This document shows positions 18,499 to 27,524 of a stretch of DNA of 64,000 nt, in pieces. The notes beneath the pieces were generated by a model. It did no database searches. It was not told the origin of the DNA and saw only the letters and a program-made list of their open reading frames with translations. The DNA lies in NCBI RefSeq assembly GCF_003464085.1, contig NZ_QSDR01000013.1, positions 57,722-121,721 on the forward strand, in the 5' to 3' direction. How positions within the stretch are numbered: the stretch's first letter is position 1; every line of letters begins with the position of its first letter. Both the position numbers and the translations under genes were made by a program. The stretch is from Clostridium sp. AM58-1XD (lineage in GTDB: Bacteria > Bacillota > Clostridia > Lachnospirales > Lachnospiraceae).

Positions 18499-19275
18499 TT
18501 AATTATCCCATATCTTCCACGGAGCTTTGCCGGACTGCCACAACTCCTCCAGTTTATTCATCTCTCTCTGCGTGTCCATACACTGCCAGAATCCCTTATG
18601 ATAGAAGGATTTCAGCTGGCCTTCTGCTGCCAGACGCTGCATTGGTCCCTGTTCAAAAATAGTATTATCCCCGTCCAGATAATCGAATATTTCCGGATTT
18701 AATACCATAAAGCCTCCATTAATCAGGCTTCCATCGCCCTCTTCTTTTTCCCGGAAAGACGTCACCGTATTATCAGCGCTGATTTCCAGCACACCTTTCA
18801 GCTGGCCTACATTAACGGTAGTAATCGTTGCGATTTTTCCCTGGCTTTCATGGAACTCCTTCAATGCCTTTAAATCCACATCCGATACGCCGTCCCCGTA
18901 TGTCATCATAAACGGTTCGTCGCCGACATACGGCCGTATCCTCTTAATACGTCCTCCCGTCATGGTATTAAGCCCCGTATCAACCAGCGTTACCTTCCAT
19001 GGCTCTGAATAATTGTTGTGAACCTCCATGCGGTTGTTCGCCAGGTCGAAGGTCACATCTGATGTATGGAGAAAGTAATCAGCAAAAAACTCTTTGACCA
19101 CATACTGTTTATATCCCAGACAGATCACAAAATCATGGAATCCGAACTCAGAATAGTATTTCATGATATGCCACAGGATCGGCTTTTCACCGATTTCGAT
19201 CATTGGTTTTGGTTTTAAATGGCTCTCTTCGCTGATTCTCGTTCCAAAACCGCCTGCAAGAATTACAACTTTCAT
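18499..19275 (-). CDS. rfbF: Glucose-1-phosphate cytidylyltransferase
   Basis: 258 residues. LAGGFGTRISEES at residues 6-18 is the nucleotide-binding loop, and KPKPMIEIG the following sugar-phosphate motif; TYGDGVSDVD carries the metal-binding aspartates. It makes CDP-glucose from CTP and Glc-1-P, the entry to the CDP-deoxysugar branch. Full length with AAGGAG in front of the ATG. Confidence 0.93.
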   Translation of the reverse strand: MKVVILAGGFGTRISEESHLKPKPMIEIGEKPILWHIMKYYSEFGFHDFVICLGYKQYVVKEFFADYFLHTSDVTFDLANNRMEVHNNYSEPWKVTLVDTGLNTMTGGRIKRIRPYVGDEPFMMTYGDGVSDVDLKALKEFHESQGKIATITTVNVGQLKGVLEISADNTVTSFREKEEGDGSLINGGFMVLNPEIFDYLDGDNTIFEQGPMQRLAAEGQLKSFYHKGFWQCMDTQREMNKLEELWQSGKAPWKIWDN

Positions 19276-19290
19276 TTTTTGCTCTCCTTC

Positions 19291-20676
19291 TTATTCCCTG
19301 TATATATTCAGATGGTTTTCCTTCAATATGGAAAGAGCCTGTCTGATTTTCTCTGCACTCTTATACTGAAATTTTGTTTTCAGTTCATCGTCGTCAAAAT
19401 CTTCATAATGCAGCGCCATTTCTGCCACGGTCTGCCCCCATTCCTTCCGGTTCGGAGCTATTTTAATTTCCCGGTATGTGGTATAGGCATTTCCCGCAAG
19501 CAGGAGCACGCACCATAAAACAGCCAGAATTTTGACGGCTTTTCCTTTTATACTATTCCAAAGAAGTCCTGCCGTCAATACAATCCCCAGTATCCCTACC
19601 TGAAACTGAAGAGCATATCTGGAACTCATCCCATAGCTGTCCCGGAGAAAAATCCATCTGGACAGCAGTATCAATACATGGTTCATCCCGCCGCTTATAA
19701 TCAGGATCAGCGGCAGCATTGTCTTTTCATAAAGTCTGTACCGGAAATTCAGATACAGCGCCGCCAGATAAGCTCCGATCACAGCCAGTCCGAGAATATA
19801 AACAAATGCATATGGAAATACGCCCTTATTTACAAGTTCTTCAAACGCTTCCTGTCCAAATACCATTCCTGCAAACGATTTAATAAAAAACTTTACGAAC
19901 AGCATCGGCTGTTCCATAAGAACAGGCAGCATCGGGCCTTCATAAGCTCCCGCATGTTCAGACACCGCATAGGAATTACTCCACATATATAGAAACAGGG
20001 GAATGATTAGACAAACCGACCATCGCAGATACTTTTTATCCCATCTGCCTTCTGCTGCCTTTTTCCTGCCTGCTGCAAACCCATAAGCCAGAAGCATGAC
20101 ACCGGTATATACGGCACAGTATGGCCCTGCTACACACAGGGTAATTAAAAACGGAAGGATCAGAAGCCTGATTTCATCTCCTTTTTTTCCTTCTCCGCTC
20201 TCTGTCCTGTCAAATACCATGTAGTGATAATAAAAACATGCAAATGCAAAGAAATGGACCCATCCTGTACCATTTGTCAGCATTTCCCATTTATTCAGGC
20301 TGAAAAACAGGAGCATGAAAATGAAAAACCATACCGTTCCCAATTTTCGTTTCCCCGCATAAATCCCCATTACAAGCGCTGCCAGGCCAAGTCCCAGCCC
20401 CCCAAGCATGAGATCAAAGGTTACGGAAAATCCAAGGACGCTTACATTAAAAGCTCTGACCGGAAAATTGATGGGAATTCTGGTGAGAATGTCCGCCACA
20501 AAAAATTTTTCCGGATTCCAGACATCCGGCAGATAAGAAAGAATCTGCCTCATATAATCAGAATATGCCATGTCCCAGGATGCAGATTTTATGTACCATA
20601 GTACAAAAAGCGTCCCTAAAAGCGGCACGGCATAATAAAACCATTGTTTTTCTATCTGCTTTCTCGTTTCAGTCAT
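19291..20676 (-). CDS. Polytopic membrane protein of the glycan locus
   Basis: 461 residues. ATG 20676 is chosen: it has GGAG in front and overlaps the end of the preceding glycosyltransferase gene (ATGACTGA). The protein has about ten or eleven hydrophobic segments, a first-loop motif SASWDMAYSDYMRQ, and a short soluble C-terminal tail. The topology resembles GT-C glycosyltransferases or Wzy-like polymerases. I see no decisive catalytic motif, so polymerase, GT-C transferase or modifying enzyme all remain possible. Confidence 0.6.
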   Translation of the reverse strand: MTETRKQIEKQWFYYAVPLLGTLFVLWYIKSASWDMAYSDYMRQILSYLPDVWNPEKFFVADILTRIPINFPVRAFNVSVLGFSVTFDLMLGGLGLGLAALVMGIYAGKRKLGTVWFFIFMLLFFSLNKWEMLTNGTGWVHFFAFACFYYHYMVFDRTESGEGKKGDEIRLLILPFLITLCVAGPYCAVYTGVMLLAYGFAAGRKKAAEGRWDKKYLRWSVCLIIPLFLYMWSNSYAVSEHAGAYEGPMLPVLMEQPMLFVKFFIKSFAGMVFGQEAFEELVNKGVFPYAFVYILGLAVIGAYLAALYLNFRYRLYEKTMLPLILIISGGMNHVLILLSRWIFLRDSYGMSSRYALQFQVGILGIVLTAGLLWNSIKGKAVKILAVLWCVLLLAGNAYTTYREIKIAPNRKEWGQTVAEMALHYEDFDDDELKTKFQYKSAEKIRQALSILKENHLNIYRE

Positions 20677-21454
20677 AGGCTCCATACGCTTTCTTATAAA
20701 AATACTCCAGCAAACGGACTGCTGGCTGTGGCCAGAATCTTCCAAACATAGCCAACTCTTCTTCACTCCGTCTGTTGTCACCAATCCATTTCTTCGTCGT
20801 AGCCCCATCATGTACACGATAATAAATCAGGGGCCTTTCCACACAGACAAACCTGCCTTTCCGTTCTGCAAGTTTCCACAGGGTATCCCAATCCAGCACA
20901 TACCGGAATTCGGATGTAAACAAAGGTGTTCCCAGCTTTCGCTTATTGTAAGTGCAGGAAGAACAGCAGATGGAATTTCCAAATACAAGAGCGGCTTTCT
21001 TAAGAGCTGTTCTGTCGTTCCAGTTCTGATATCTGAGGGGAAACCGGAGTATAACCTTCACCCATTCCACAAGACCTTTTCTCCGCTTCAGTATCCGCTC
21101 CTTCACCGTTACATAATCTGTCGTAAACAGCGTCATATCGTGGTAACGCTCATACATGTTCAGCAGGATTTTTACGTAATCCCTGTGATACATGTCGTCC
21201 TGATGGGCGATCGTAACGAGCTCGCTGTCCGCCTTTTCGTATGCGAAATTCCAGTCCTCCTGGATGTCGCTCTCTCCCTCTCTCACATAAACTGGTATTC
21301 CATATTTCCATGCCAGCTCTTCAATATAGAGGCTGGGAGTAGACGTGCATAAAATAATACTGCTTTTAACACTCTGTGCGGCCAGTGATTTCATACAGTT
21401 TTCCAGATATGGAGAATCTCCGTAAGCGCAGATTGCAAATGTATGCTTCTTCAT
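20669..21454 (-). CDS. GT2 family glycosyltransferase
   Basis: 261 residues from ATG 21454, one base after the gmhA stop. A GT-A core is visible: FAICAYGDSPYLENCMKS, then IAHQDDMYHRDY, where QDD is the donor/metal motif. A family-typical WDTLWKLAERKG segment lies in the acceptor half. Cytoplasmic. Donor and acceptor unknown; its place between gmhA and the membrane protein suggests a role in the heptose- or deoxyhexose-containing unit. Confidence 0.8.
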   Translation of the reverse strand: MKKHTFAICAYGDSPYLENCMKSLAAQSVKSSIILCTSTPSLYIEELAWKYGIPVYVREGESDIQEDWNFAYEKADSELVTIAHQDDMYHRDYVKILLNMYERYHDMTLFTTDYVTVKERILKRRKGLVEWVKVILRFPLRYQNWNDRTALKKAALVFGNSICCSSCTYNKRKLGTPLFTSEFRYVLDWDTLWKLAERKGRFVCVERPLIYYRVHDGATTKKWIGDNRRSEEELAMFGRFWPQPAVRLLEYFYKKAYGAYD

Positions 21455-21455
21455 T

Positions 21456-22091
21456 TTAGAAAAACCTTTCTTCCAGCATAAGACAAAGGGCATGGTAAAT
21501 CGGAAGGTGGAATTCCTGAATCCGATAAGTCTCCGGCTCCGGTACAATTACAGCCACATCTGCTGCTTTTCCCAGCTTTCCGCCGTTATTTCCCGTCAAT
21601 GCAGCCACTTTCATTCCCTTTGCCTTTGCAACCGCAACGGCGTACATCACGTTTTTTGCATTGCCGGACGTGGAGATTCCCAACAGAACGTCTCCCTCTT
21701 TCCCATATCCGTATACCTGCTGTGCCGTAATCAGATTGCCGTCTACATCATTTAAATATGCCGTGCAAAGGGCAGGATGGCTGGATAGAGAAATAGCCGG
21801 AAGACCGCCCTGAAGTTTCTGAATCAATTCTTCCGCACGCTCGCCGTCCGCTTTTCTAAGCCTTTCTGCGAAGTCTTCCGTCACCGACCTGGTTTTTTTA
21901 AATCCCTTCATCAGCTCGCCTACGATATGTTCCGCGTCTGCACTGCTTCCGCCATTTCCGGCGATCAGCACCTTTCCTCCGCCGGCATAGCACTCTTCCA
22001 TCAGTTTGTAGACGTTCCAAATATCTTCCTTTACCGGTTCCAGCACCGGGTAACGCTCAATCAGTTCATCCAGAAATTCTCTTGGCTGCAT
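21456..22091 (-). CDS. gmhA: Sedoheptulose-7-phosphate isomerase
   Basis: 211 residues from ATG 22091 (GGAGG five bases before); an upstream GTG is less likely. SIS domain with AGNGGSSADAEH and GISTSGNAKN, the substrate-phosphate loops. It converts sedoheptulose 7-phosphate to D-glycero-D-manno-heptose 7-phosphate. It contains an extra segment around residues 75-100 relative to short GmhA, as in GDP-heptose type enzymes. With gmhB and hddC it points to the GDP-heptose route; the 7-phosphate kinase HddA is absent here. Confidence 0.9.
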   Translation of the reverse strand: MQPREFLDELIERYPVLEPVKEDIWNVYKLMEECYAGGGKVLIAGNGGSSADAEHIVGELMKGFKKTRSVTEDFAERLRKADGERAEELIQKLQGGLPAISLSSHPALCTAYLNDVDGNLITAQQVYGYGKEGDVLLGISTSGNAKNVMYAVAVAKAKGMKVAALTGNNGGKLGKAADVAVIVPEPETYRIQEFHLPIYHALCLMLEERFF

Positions 22092-22159
22092 ATTTTCCTC
22101 CGTATTCACTCTTTTTGCAAACGTTCAGGCACCAATTTTCCTGCCGTCTGAACAGTTGT

Positions 22160-22735
22160 CTATTGTTCCTGTTCCAGAATCCAATCAACTGCTTCTTTAA
22201 AATGCTTACCGTAATAGTCATAGTTCCTTTTCTCATCGCCGGACAGGACCTTATTGTAAAATTCTTCTCCATATCCGGTGCCTATCAGAATGCTGCGGAT
22301 TCCATAGTTTCTTCCGGCCTCCGTATCGATCAGCTTGTCTCCGATCATATAGGAATGAGCCTTGTCTATATCGTAAAATGCTTCTGCCATCCGAAACATT
22401 CCTGTTTTCGGCTTTCTGCATTCACAATCCTGTTTATATGTTCCGATTCCATTCTGCGGGTGATGGGGGCAGTAGAAAAAACGGTCTACATGGCCCCCAT
22501 GCCTTTTCAGTTCCTCATTCAGATATTCGTGAAGGTTCTTCACATCCTCTTCTTTGTAATATCCTCTGGCAACGCCTGCCTGATTTGTCACAATTACCAC
22601 ACGGAATCCATGCTCATTCAGCCTGCGGATTCCCTCCGGTACATCCGGAAATAACACCAGATCCTCCGGACGATGGAGGTAGTGGACTTCCCGGTTCACC
22701 GTGCCGTCCCTGTCCATAAACACAACCTTTTCCAT
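22160..22735 (-). CDS. gmhB: D-glycero-D-manno-heptose 1,7-bisphosphate phosphatase
   Basis: 191 residues, HAD superfamily. DRDGTVNREVHYLHRPED at residues 8-25 carries the nucleophile and acid/base aspartates, VTNQAGVARGYY is motif II, and FYCPHHPQNG with CECRKPKTGM is the zinc loop typical for GmhB. It removes the C7 phosphate so that the C1 phosphate can be activated. Weak ribosome site (GAAAGAG). Between hddC and gmhA. Confidence 0.92.
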   Translation of the reverse strand: MEKVVFMDRDGTVNREVHYLHRPEDLVLFPDVPEGIRRLNEHGFRVVIVTNQAGVARGYYKEEDVKNLHEYLNEELKRHGGHVDRFFYCPHHPQNGIGTYKQDCECRKPKTGMFRMAEAFYDIDKAHSYMIGDKLIDTEAGRNYGIRSILIGTGYGEEFYNKVLSGDEKRNYDYYGKHFKEAVDWILEQEQ

Positions 22736-22773
22736 TGCAGTTTCTCTTTCTTCATCTGTCTGTTTTCACCTTA

Positions 22774-23481
22774 TTACCAGATAACAACGCTATTTTTTAC
22801 ATCATCCATAAAGCGGAAATAGTCATCCGGGATTCCAATATCAATAAAGTATCCGTCATTGACGAATCCTCCCAGTCTTTTCTTTTCTTCCATCCATTTC
22901 GGAATCATCTCGTTTTCCAGTGACACCTTTCCTTCGGGTATCTCATCGATCAGGGCCTTCTTAATCAGATAAATGCCGCCGTTTATCGTTCCCGGCTCCG
23001 CCTTCTGATTTTTTTCGTTAAAGCCTGTGAGCATGGAATTTTCAAGGACCGCCTGTCCATACCTCGAAACATCCAAAACCTCTCTTAGGACAAGAGTCAT
23101 ATCCAGATTGTTCTCATCCATTAACGACAAAAGCCTGTTGTAATCAATTTGATAGAACGTATCTGCATTCAGTACAAATACCCTGTCATCTGTCACAAAT
23201 CCGGCGGCATTCCGTATTGCGCCTGCCGTACCGAGAAGCGCTTCCTCATATGCATAAGAAGCCCTGATACCAAAACATGATCCGTCGCCAAAATACTCTT
23301 CTACCATGGACCCCTTATATCCGACTGCAAAAATAATATCCCTGATACCATGGCGTGAAAGCTCATGGACCACGTATTCCATAAATGGTCTGCCCTCAAT
23401 CAAGGCCATTGGTTTCGGCCTGTCGTTTACTACACTTTGAAGCCTTGTGCCCAGCCCTCCGGCCAGTAAGATTGCCTGCAT
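22774..23481 (-). CDS. hddC: Sugar-1-phosphate nucleotidyltransferase, HddC-like
   Basis: 235 residues from ATG 23481 (AAAGGAG nine bases upstream). AILLAGGLGTRLQSVVNDRP is the nucleotide loop, with PKPMALIEGRPFMEY next and NADTFYQIDY for the metal aspartate. The order with gmhB and gmhA matches D-glycero-alpha-D-manno-heptose-1-phosphate guanylyltransferase. Base specificity is inferred from context, not from residues. Confidence 0.78.
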   Translation of the reverse strand: MQAILLAGGLGTRLQSVVNDRPKPMALIEGRPFMEYVVHELSRHGIRDIIFAVGYKGSMVEEYFGDGSCFGIRASYAYEEALLGTAGAIRNAAGFVTDDRVFVLNADTFYQIDYNRLLSLMDENNLDMTLVLREVLDVSRYGQAVLENSMLTGFNEKNQKAEPGTINGGIYLIKKALIDEIPEGKVSLENEMIPKWMEEKKRLGGFVNDGYFIDIGIPDDYFRFMDDVKNSVVIW

Positions 23482-23505
23482 AGAACGGACTCCTTTCAAC
23501 CGCTT

Positions 23506-26500
23506 TTATCGTTCTGTATATTTCTCTTCCTGCTGCCTGTCCTTCCGCGTGAAGTCACCGGCAATTCTTTCCCATGCTCCGTCAACGCTGAAATACTTCC
23601 TGATATATTCCTGGGACGCTCTGCACATTCTGCGGCATCTGTCTGCCTCCTGATATAGTGCGGTTACAGCCTCCGCAAATTCATTGGGATCGTCCTTTAC
23701 AATCATGACATCGTCAATCTCCTTCATCCCTTCTGCGCCTACCGATGTAGTGACAATGGGCGTTCCATTGTATATCGCTTCTACTACTTTCCCCTTGATT
23801 CCTGCCCCGTATCTCAAAGGAACCACCACGATCCGGCACGTTGCATAGAGGCGTTCCAGCTCTTCCTCTGTTACAAATCCCTTCACGACAATGCCGTTCT
23901 CAGGCTGTTCCAGCGCTCTGATCTCATCCGTCACCTTGGATCCCACAATATAAAACGGAATCTTTGCCATTTCTCTGATCAGCGGATAAATCTCCCTCGC
24001 AAACCAGAGCACTCCATCGGCATTCGGCGGATGGGCGAATCCTCCGACAAACAGGAGTCCTTCCCTTTTTTCAAAGTCCTCCTCAATATTTTCCAGATAT
24101 TCCTCATAAACATATGCCGTAATGTCCTTCACACGGATTCTGGAATCAATATCGTGGACAGCTTCCTTTTCAATATAGGACGGATAATATGACATGTCCG
24201 CTTTCTTCATCAGGGAAAGCTCTACAGATCTCCAATAATCAGAAGCCTTTTTGTTTTCTTCGTTGCCTGTCAGAGCATATTCCCTTCCCTCTCTGAGAAA
24301 ATGCAGGTCATGGCCGTAGTAAATAACCTTAATATCCGTATATTTCTTAATAAAATCAATATATTTGCTGGCTATGTGAGGCCGGTTGAGGTATGCAAAT
24401 GATATCTCATTGCCGTTTTCCTTCAGCCAGTCCCATATCTTCGACTGGAATTCCGGTCCGTAGAGAATCTCTATTCCCATCTGTTCCAGCTCTGTAGAAT
24501 ATGGTTCCTCGTGAAGGAAGTTGTCACCCAGGAATTTAACGACAAAGCCTTTTTTCACAAACATCTTTAAGTATTGATATGTCGTTTTGGACCCTGCATC
24601 TTTATCAAAGGTAGGCACATAGTGATCCACGACAAGGATGATTTCCTTTCCCATACTACGCTCTCTCGCTCGCAGCGGGTTGGGATTGCCGTCATTTACG
24701 CACTGCTTGCTGAACTCATCTGCCCACTTTTCTTTCAGTTTCCGGCTGTTCTCTACCTGATACCGTTTCAGACCTGTTCCATTTACATCTGTCCCGTTGG
24801 ACACGCCTTCAAAATGGATGACCTTTGACATTGGCTGATAGACAACGCGGTATCCTGCTCTTCTGACCGAAAAAGCCAGATCGGAATCCTCACAGTATGC
24901 AGGCGCAAACAGTTCGTCGAAACCGCCGATCTGCTTCCACAGATCATTTGGCAAAAGGATCGCTGCCCCCGAGATATAGTCTACATCTTTCACGTAATTA
25001 TATTCCGGCTTGCCGGGATCGTCCAAGCGGCCGTAATTCCATCCGGAACCGTCGCTCCATATAATTCCTCCGGCTTCCTGCAGGCGGCCGTCAGGATATA
25101 CGAGTTTTGATCCAACCATTCCAATCGCAGGATCGGATTCAATCAGCCGCACCAGAGAGGAAAGCCAGCCTTTCGTAACCTGAGTATCGTTGTTGAGGAA
25201 CATAAGATACTTTCCTCTTGCGGCTTTTGCCGCCTGATTGCAGTTTCTTAGAAATCCCTGGTTGGTCTCATTTCTCATAATAACCAGATTGTCCGCATAG
25301 CTGGACAGTTCTTTCGTTGCATCCGTAGAGACATCATCTGCAATAATGACCTCATAGCTCACATCTTTCGTGAATTCTTCAATAGAGCGGAGACAGGCAT
25401 ATGTGTAATGAATCTGATTATAGACCGGAATAATAATCGATACCAGCGGGCTGTCTTCTTTTGGAAGGCGTACCTTGCCGTAAATTCTGTAATCATCCCC
25501 GATTTTGAAATCACCATCAATCCTGTTTCGTCCTTCTTCGGTTGTATAAAGCTTTATATATTCTGCCGGATGACACAGCGTATTTTTACAGTAGGACATG
25601 ATTTTCCGTTTTCTCGTTCCTTTTGGAAAACAGCGGTTATAAATCACTCCCAGTTTTCTCCTGATCCTGTATGGAAGTGATATGTGGCTGTTTAGCACAG
25701 AAAGTGTTCCTGCCAGTTCTCCGTTTTCCCTGCGCAGGTCCCCGATTATAATTTCCAGGTTTGTTACATGATTCTGAGTCAGGCGTTGAATCTCTTTCAG
25801 CTTGGAAAGTTCCGTATCCCGGTTTTCCAGCTCATATTCCAGTTCTTTCATATGAGAAAGCTGTTCTCTAGCCTCTTTCATTTCTTCTTCTACGCCTATC
25901 AGCTCTTCCACCTGCCTGTAATTCTTTCTGTAATCCAGAAGATAGGTATCCTGATTCTCTCCATGTACAAAATGCTGAAAGCGCACTTCCATTTCTGCAT
26001 AAATTCCGGCCTGCTTTTCCGATATCCCGAATTCCTGCAGGAATTCTTCTGCTCTGGAATAATTCATCAGGCTGTAATACTTTCTGAAAAAATAGAAAAG
26101 TATCCTGTATTTCACAAATTGAACAGGCACGGGGAAATCATATACCCATTCGTAGTCTATCGCATACCAGCCGTCGTCCGTAACCAGAATGTTTTCCAGA
26201 AGCGCATCGATATTCGTGCACGCCATCGCCTCATCTTCCAGTCGGACAAACTCACCGAAAACTTTACCGAATTCTCTGGTTATATGGAATGGTTTCCGCA
26301 ATTCTGGCCTGACATCACAGATTTTATCCACAATCTCTGTGATCTTCTGCACAGGGGCTCTGCCCCCTCTGATCTGGTATCCCATAAGCTCCGCCAGGGT
26401 CTTCCCCTCCAGATATGGAAAACGGACGCTGAATCCGTCCTCAGAGATTTGCGGCCGCGCCACCTTCAGACAGTTGTGCTGCCGTATGAGCATATCGTAT

Positions 26501-26652
26501 TTCCACTGAAATGCTTTTATATGTGTAATCCCACTCTCCGTCAACGCCGTTTTTTCCACATACGTGGTCCCATTCTCTTCCAGAATCACCGTTTTAATCT
26601 GAAATTCTTCTTTTCTTGTCCTGTTGTATTTTACAAATTTAACTTCTGCCAT
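23506..26652 (-). CDS. Three-domain protein: kinase-like, GT2 and GT4 glycosyltransferase
   Basis: 1048 residues. Residues about 1-240 resemble an APH/LPS-kinase fold: NIDALLENILVTDDGW followed by YAIDYEW looks like the catalytic D-N and metal D motifs. About 255-320 is a coiled coil (EELIGVEEEMKEAREQLSHM and on). About 402-640 is a GT2 domain (SIIIPVYNQ, FLNNDTQVTKGW, with EDSDLAFSVRRAG). About 670-1040 is a GT4-like domain (VVDHYVPTFDKDAGSKTT, and the nucleotide-sugar stretch VVPLRYGAGIKGKVVEA). It probably adds two sugars and may phosphorylate the chain, acting in the cytoplasm. Uninterrupted frame, AAGGAG eleven bases from the ATG. Confidence 0.8.
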   Translation of the reverse strand: MAEVKFVKYNRTRKEEFQIKTVILEENGTTYVEKTALTESGITHIKAFQWKYDMLIRQHNCLKVARPQISEDGFSVRFPYLEGKTLAELMGYQIRGGRAPVQKITEIVDKICDVRPELRKPFHITREFGKVFGEFVRLEDEAMACTNIDALLENILVTDDGWYAIDYEWVYDFPVPVQFVKYRILFYFFRKYYSLMNYSRAEEFLQEFGISEKQAGIYAEMEVRFQHFVHGENQDTYLLDYRKNYRQVEELIGVEEEMKEAREQLSHMKELEYELENRDTELSKLKEIQRLTQNHVTNLEIIIGDLRRENGELAGTLSVLNSHISLPYRIRRKLGVIYNRCFPKGTRKRKIMSYCKNTLCHPAEYIKLYTTEEGRNRIDGDFKIGDDYRIYGKVRLPKEDSPLVSIIIPVYNQIHYTYACLRSIEEFTKDVSYEVIIADDVSTDATKELSSYADNLVIMRNETNQGFLRNCNQAAKAARGKYLMFLNNDTQVTKGWLSSLVRLIESDPAIGMVGSKLVYPDGRLQEAGGIIWSDGSGWNYGRLDDPGKPEYNYVKDVDYISGAAILLPNDLWKQIGGFDELFAPAYCEDSDLAFSVRRAGYRVVYQPMSKVIHFEGVSNGTDVNGTGLKRYQVENSRKLKEKWADEFSKQCVNDGNPNPLRARERSMGKEIILVVDHYVPTFDKDAGSKTTYQYLKMFVKKGFVVKFLGDNFLHEEPYSTELEQMGIEILYGPEFQSKIWDWLKENGNEISFAYLNRPHIASKYIDFIKKYTDIKVIYYGHDLHFLREGREYALTGNEENKKASDYWRSVELSLMKKADMSYYPSYIEKEAVHDIDSRIRVKDITAYVYEEYLENIEEDFEKREGLLFVGGFAHPPNADGVLWFAREIYPLIREMAKIPFYIVGSKVTDEIRALEQPENGIVVKGFVTEEELERLYATCRIVVVPLRYGAGIKGKVVEAIYNGTPIVTTSVGAEGMKEIDDVMIVKDDPNEFAEAVTALYQEADRCRRMCRASQEYIRKYFSVDGAWERIAGDFTRKDRQQEEKYTER

Positions 26653-26682
26653 ATTGCTTTATGCTCCTTAGTGAGCCCGCTT

Positions 26683-27501
26683 TTACGCGTCCTCTCCGTC
26701 TCTCTTCCAGACTGCCAGAAATGAATTCGCGAATTCTGCAAACTGGCCCTCTTCACAAATCATATCATAAGAAGTTCCTACATCGGCCTTTAGAAATTCA
26801 GGGTAGTCGTAGGAAATTACCGTTCCCGACAAATCTCCCTTTTCCGGAAGCCATCTGTCAGAATAGACCTCCGTAGGGAGCTTATAATCCGGAAATGGGT
26901 AATAAAAAGATAAACTCCCCTTCTCTCCCTCTTCCAAAAATTCCGCCAGCCTCTTTTTACCAACCGCATTTTCTTCTTTAGGCGCTCCCGCCCAATGCTT
27001 TAGACCAGATGGGTTATCTGCAGCGACAAACAAAAATCCTCCCGGAGAGAGAAGCTCCTTTGCCGTTTCCAGCTGCAGCCGAATTTCATGTTGTTCCGTT
27101 TTTAGAGAACCGATTATCATCACATAATCATAAGAGTCTATCATTTCCCTATTTAACAGATTCTTTCCCATTGTTTCGTTTATGCAGATAAAATCAAGGT
27201 TTTTAGAACGGTTACCGTCATTTTTATATCGTTTTTTCAGGAATGCAAGCTCCGCCTCTAAAGGATCTATCACGGTGACGTTCAGCCCTTTTGCAAGAAA
27301 GGCTCCTGTCAATGCGCCGCAGTCAGCTCCCACCTGCAGAACCTTTTTTCCTCTTTGAAATGGAAACCATTCCAACAGATTCTCTCTCGTCTTTGACAAC
27401 GCATATAAATAATCCAGATTTTTCTCTGATGACAGGAGCGTCTCTGTATCTCCCTTATATCTTTCCCATAATTCATTCAATTTTGCTGCCGTATTCTTCA
27501 T
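26683..27501 (-). CDS. Class I SAM-dependent methyltransferase
   Basis: 272 residues. Motif I VLQVGADCGALTGAF near residue 54, acidic end of strand 2 at VTVIDPLE, and LLSPGGFLFVAADN as the post-motif III strand, all of the Rossmann methyltransferase fold. It is between wzt and the fusion glycosyltransferase, so it may cap or decorate the glycan (chain-length control by methylation is known for some Wzt-exported O-antigens). The acceptor is unknown. Confidence 0.8.
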   Translation of the reverse strand: MKNTAAKLNELWERYKGDTETLLSSEKNLDYLYALSKTRENLLEWFPFQRGKKVLQVGADCGALTGAFLAKGLNVTVIDPLEAELAFLKKRYKNDGNRSKNLDFICINETMGKNLLNREMIDSYDYVMIIGSLKTEQHEIRLQLETAKELLSPGGFLFVAADNPSGLKHWAGAPKEENAVGKKRLAEFLEEGEKGSLSFYYPFPDYKLPTEVYSDRWLPEKGDLSGTVISYDYPEFLKADVGTSYDMICEEGQFAEFANSFLAVWKRDGEDA

Positions 27502-27524
27502 ATTTTTACCTCAAGAATTACATC

